A stretch of 42,460 bases of DNA from Phycisphaerales bacterium (lineage in GTDB: Bacteria > Planctomycetota > Phycisphaerae > Phycisphaerales > UBA1924). Both the position numbers and the translations under genes were made by a program. The stretch spans positions 1-42,460 of the forward strand of contig JABWBB010000021.1 of NCBI GenBank assembly GCA_013360675.1, written 5' to 3'. Below, one piece after another: positions 41,389-42,460 of this stretch. The first letter of the stretch is position 1; every line of letters begins with the position of its first letter. A model generated the notes under the pieces. The model saw only the letters and a list, made by a program, of their open reading frames with translations. It had not been told where the DNA came from and did not search any database.

Positions 41389-41454
41389 ATGGCAAAGAAA
41401 GCAAAGAAGAAGGCCAAGAAGAAGGGCGCTAAGAAGGCCAAGAAGAAGAAGTAA
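41389..41454 (+). CDS. 21-residue Lys/Ala-rich micro-protein
   Basis: A complete ORF from ATG 41389 to TAA 41452-41454, preceded by AAGGAG seven bases upstream, one of the best ribosome sites in the window. It encodes 21 residues: 14 Lys, five Ala, one Gly and the initiator Met, arranged as AKK, AKKK, AKKKG, AKK, AKKKK units. Lys codons are almost all AAG. The peptide would be strongly basic and probably unstructured; it resembles isolated histone H1-type C-terminal tails and could bind DNA, RNA or acidic surfaces. No homologue was recognised and the length is below most annotation cut-offs. A candidate promoter (41275-41305) precedes it, and a GC-rich hairpin (41472-41508) with no T tract follows. 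An alternative is that it is a leader peptide for the next gene. Confidence 0.5.
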   Translation: MAKKAKKKAKKKGAKKAKKKK

Positions 41455-41641
41455 GGCCCTTTCGAGGCCCGGAGGCGGGCGGGCACCTGTTGCCCTTCGC
41501 CCTGCCTCGGATCCGCCCCATCGGGTGGATCCCAAGCAAATCACACAGATCGGTTGCGACGCGGGGCCTTCGGGCCCCGTGCTCGCTTTTGGACTTTGCC
41601 CCTTCGCATGGCCCCGCCACCGGGCGCGTCAACAATCCCCC

Positions 41642-42232
41642 GTGGACACCCACCAACTCAACTCCCGCCTGCGACGCCACACCCGCGCCATCCTCAATGT
41701 CGATGGCCAGATCGAGCACGTCGCCTTCATCCTCGATCCGGCGGGTGGGGGGCCCGTAATACCCGGCGTCGCCCTCACCCACAACGCCGCCCACGCCACC
41801 CTGCATGCCCCCGACGAGGACGAGTTCGACGCCGTGCACCTGCTGGGCACCCCCGTTCCCGCAGGGGCGGGCTTGTGCGAGCGCTTCCTCGCCTATCACC
41901 GCGATCTCCCCGCCGCGGGCGTCGTCATGCTGCACGTCGAGAGCGTGAAATGCGCGGGCGAGGTGCTCGACGCGGCGGAGTTCAGCCTCGCCAACCCGCT
42001 TATGGCCATCGAGCCAGCCCTCTGCCGCATCGCCAACGAAGACCAGGGCCGTCTGGCCCGCGCGTGCGAAGCCATCACCCGCGTCCGCCCCACCGATCCC
42101 CGCGTGCTGGGCATCGACCCCTGGGGCATGGATGTGCGCGCCCGCGTCGGGGTCATGCGTGTTGAGTTCGAGACGCCCCTCGAACCCGCGACCGCACAAG
42201 CCGCACTCCGCGAGAGGCTCAACCACGCATGA
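41642..42232 (+). CDS. Possible HugZ/pyridoxamine 5'-phosphate oxidase-like (DUF2470-type) protein
   Basis: A GTG start at 41642 is favoured because it begins just before the conserved-looking part (VDTHQLNSRLRRHTRAILNVDGQIEHVAFILD); the open frame to 41345 runs over the micro-ORF and has a Pro/Arg-rich low-complexity sequence. The 196-aa product has a beta-rich N-terminal half that could be a split-barrel flavin- or haem-binding fold. The C-terminal section RVLGIDPWGMDVRARVGVMRVEFETP resembles the DUF2470/HugZ tail ('GID..G.D.R'). HugZ-type proteins degrade haem or bind flavin; that role is tentative. Its stop overlaps the start of the amidohydrolase gene (ATGA), indicating co-translation. 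No clear ribosome site precedes the GTG. Confidence 0.45.
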   Translation: MDTHQLNSRLRRHTRAILNVDGQIEHVAFILDPAGGGPVIPGVALTHNAAHATLHAPDEDEFDAVHLLGTPVPAGAGLCERFLAYHRDLPAAGVVMLHVESVKCAGEVLDAAEFSLANPLMAIEPALCRIANEDQGRLARACEAITRVRPTDPRVLGIDPWGMDVRARVGVMRVEFETPLEPATAQAALRERLNHA

Positions 42233-42460
42233 CCCCGCCACGCCTGCGCGAAGCCCACGCCCACATCGCCATGCACGGACGGGCCCTCTCCCTGCTCCGC
42301 CTCGATGACTGCGCTAGCCGCGCGCAGATGCTCGACCGCCTCGCCCGCGCCGCCGCCTCGCTCGCCCCGGGCGAGTGGCTGCTGGCCTGCGGCGTGCGCA
42401 CCGAGTCCTTCACCGACGAACCCCGCGATGGCTCGCGCTGGCCCACCCGCGCCGAACTCG
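42229..42460 (+). CDS. Amidohydrolase (YtcJ-like), N-terminal fragment
   Basis: The gene starts at the ATG at 42229, overlapping the preceding stop (ATGA), and runs off the right edge after 77 codons. The visible part opens MTPPRLREAHAHIAMHGRAL, with the His-x-His metal motif of amidohydrolases close to the N-terminus, then LLRLDDCASRAQMLDRLA and GEWLLACGVR, matching the 'H.H......L.L.D......L......G.WL.G.G' start of YtcJ-type amidohydrolase-3 proteins. The usual N-terminal beta domain is absent or reduced. Only the first part can be judged. Confidence 0.65.
   Translation, partial: MTPPRLREAHAHIAMHGRALSLLRLDDCASRAQMLDRLARAAASLAPGEWLLACGVRTESFTDEPRDGSRWPTRAEL

Noticed and set aside
41472..41508. 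Terminator after the micro-ORF
   Set aside because: A stem of about eight pairs with a wobble can form, but no T tract follows, so it cannot be called a Rho-independent terminator.
41345..41641. Upstream extension of the gene at 41642
   Set aside because: The frame is Arg/Pro-rich, overlaps the micro-ORF in another frame and precedes the conserved-looking region; no ribosome site fits its ATG.

Overview
The window is about 67% G+C, densely coded, and looks like a planctomycete chromosome of the class Phycisphaerae. The main clue is a family of secreted proteins ending in a duplicated EF-hand-like module (DFN-x-SGG-x-PDDADV...W..GC, the 'GC-type dockerin'), found alongside proteins with PEP-CTERM-like tails (PAPG or PTPG, hydrophobic stretch, RRRR). 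No phage or plasmid backbone is visible. The only mobile element is a small REP-associated transposase unit.

Layout. 1-530 (-) is a broken-looking ORF: the N-terminal half of a PgeF/YfiH laccase-domain protein runs in frame into an AtuA-like segment, so the first ~160 bases may be an assembly chimera. It overlaps an S1/P1-type nuclease (530-1540 -). A PEP-CTERM-like secreted protein (1657-2370 -) diverges from dnaE (2664-6656 +). dnaE converges on a UbiX-family flavin prenyltransferase (6658-7284 -), which lies downstream of a large hybrid histidine kinase (7352-10828 -).

11065-20116 (-) is a block of five secreted-protein genes: a di-haem cytochrome c peroxidase, a Gly-rich PGRS-like protein, an SGNH-like protein with an Ig domain and a propeller/Ig-like protein, all four ending in the GC dockerin, then a PEP-CTERM-like protein. 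A fifth GC-dockerin protein, a subtilase, is at 33426-35147 (-). Several secreted-protein genes have a strong inverted repeat close to, or overlapping, the Shine-Dalgarno site.

20360-29030 (+) holds an unrecognised 399-aa protein, a tail-fibre-like secreted protein, a GT-C-like membrane protein, tRNA-Gln(CTG) on the minus strand, a lipoprotein HtrA protease with four PDZ domains and a catalytically dead paralogue beside it. A bidirectional terminator separates these from a His-rich metal P1B-ATPase (-), which diverges from gpsA (+). The RAYT/REP unit (32659-33366) follows. After the subtilase come an OPT-family transporter and a YqaE/Pmp3 peptide on +, then a minus-strand row serA, uppP and an M16 protein without its zinc site. 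The right edge has a 21-aa Lys/Ala micro-ORF with an excellent ribosome binding site, a possible HugZ/DUF2470-like protein and the start of an amidohydrolase.

The secreted modules appear to form a cell-surface or extracellular repertoire (redox enzyme, protease, esterase-like, adhesin-like) sharing one C-terminal tag, with HtrA-type quality control nearby. Housekeeping genes (dnaE, gpsA, serA, uppP) are interleaved, so this is ordinary chromosome rather than an island. Functions are read from motifs recognised by eye; no database search was possible.
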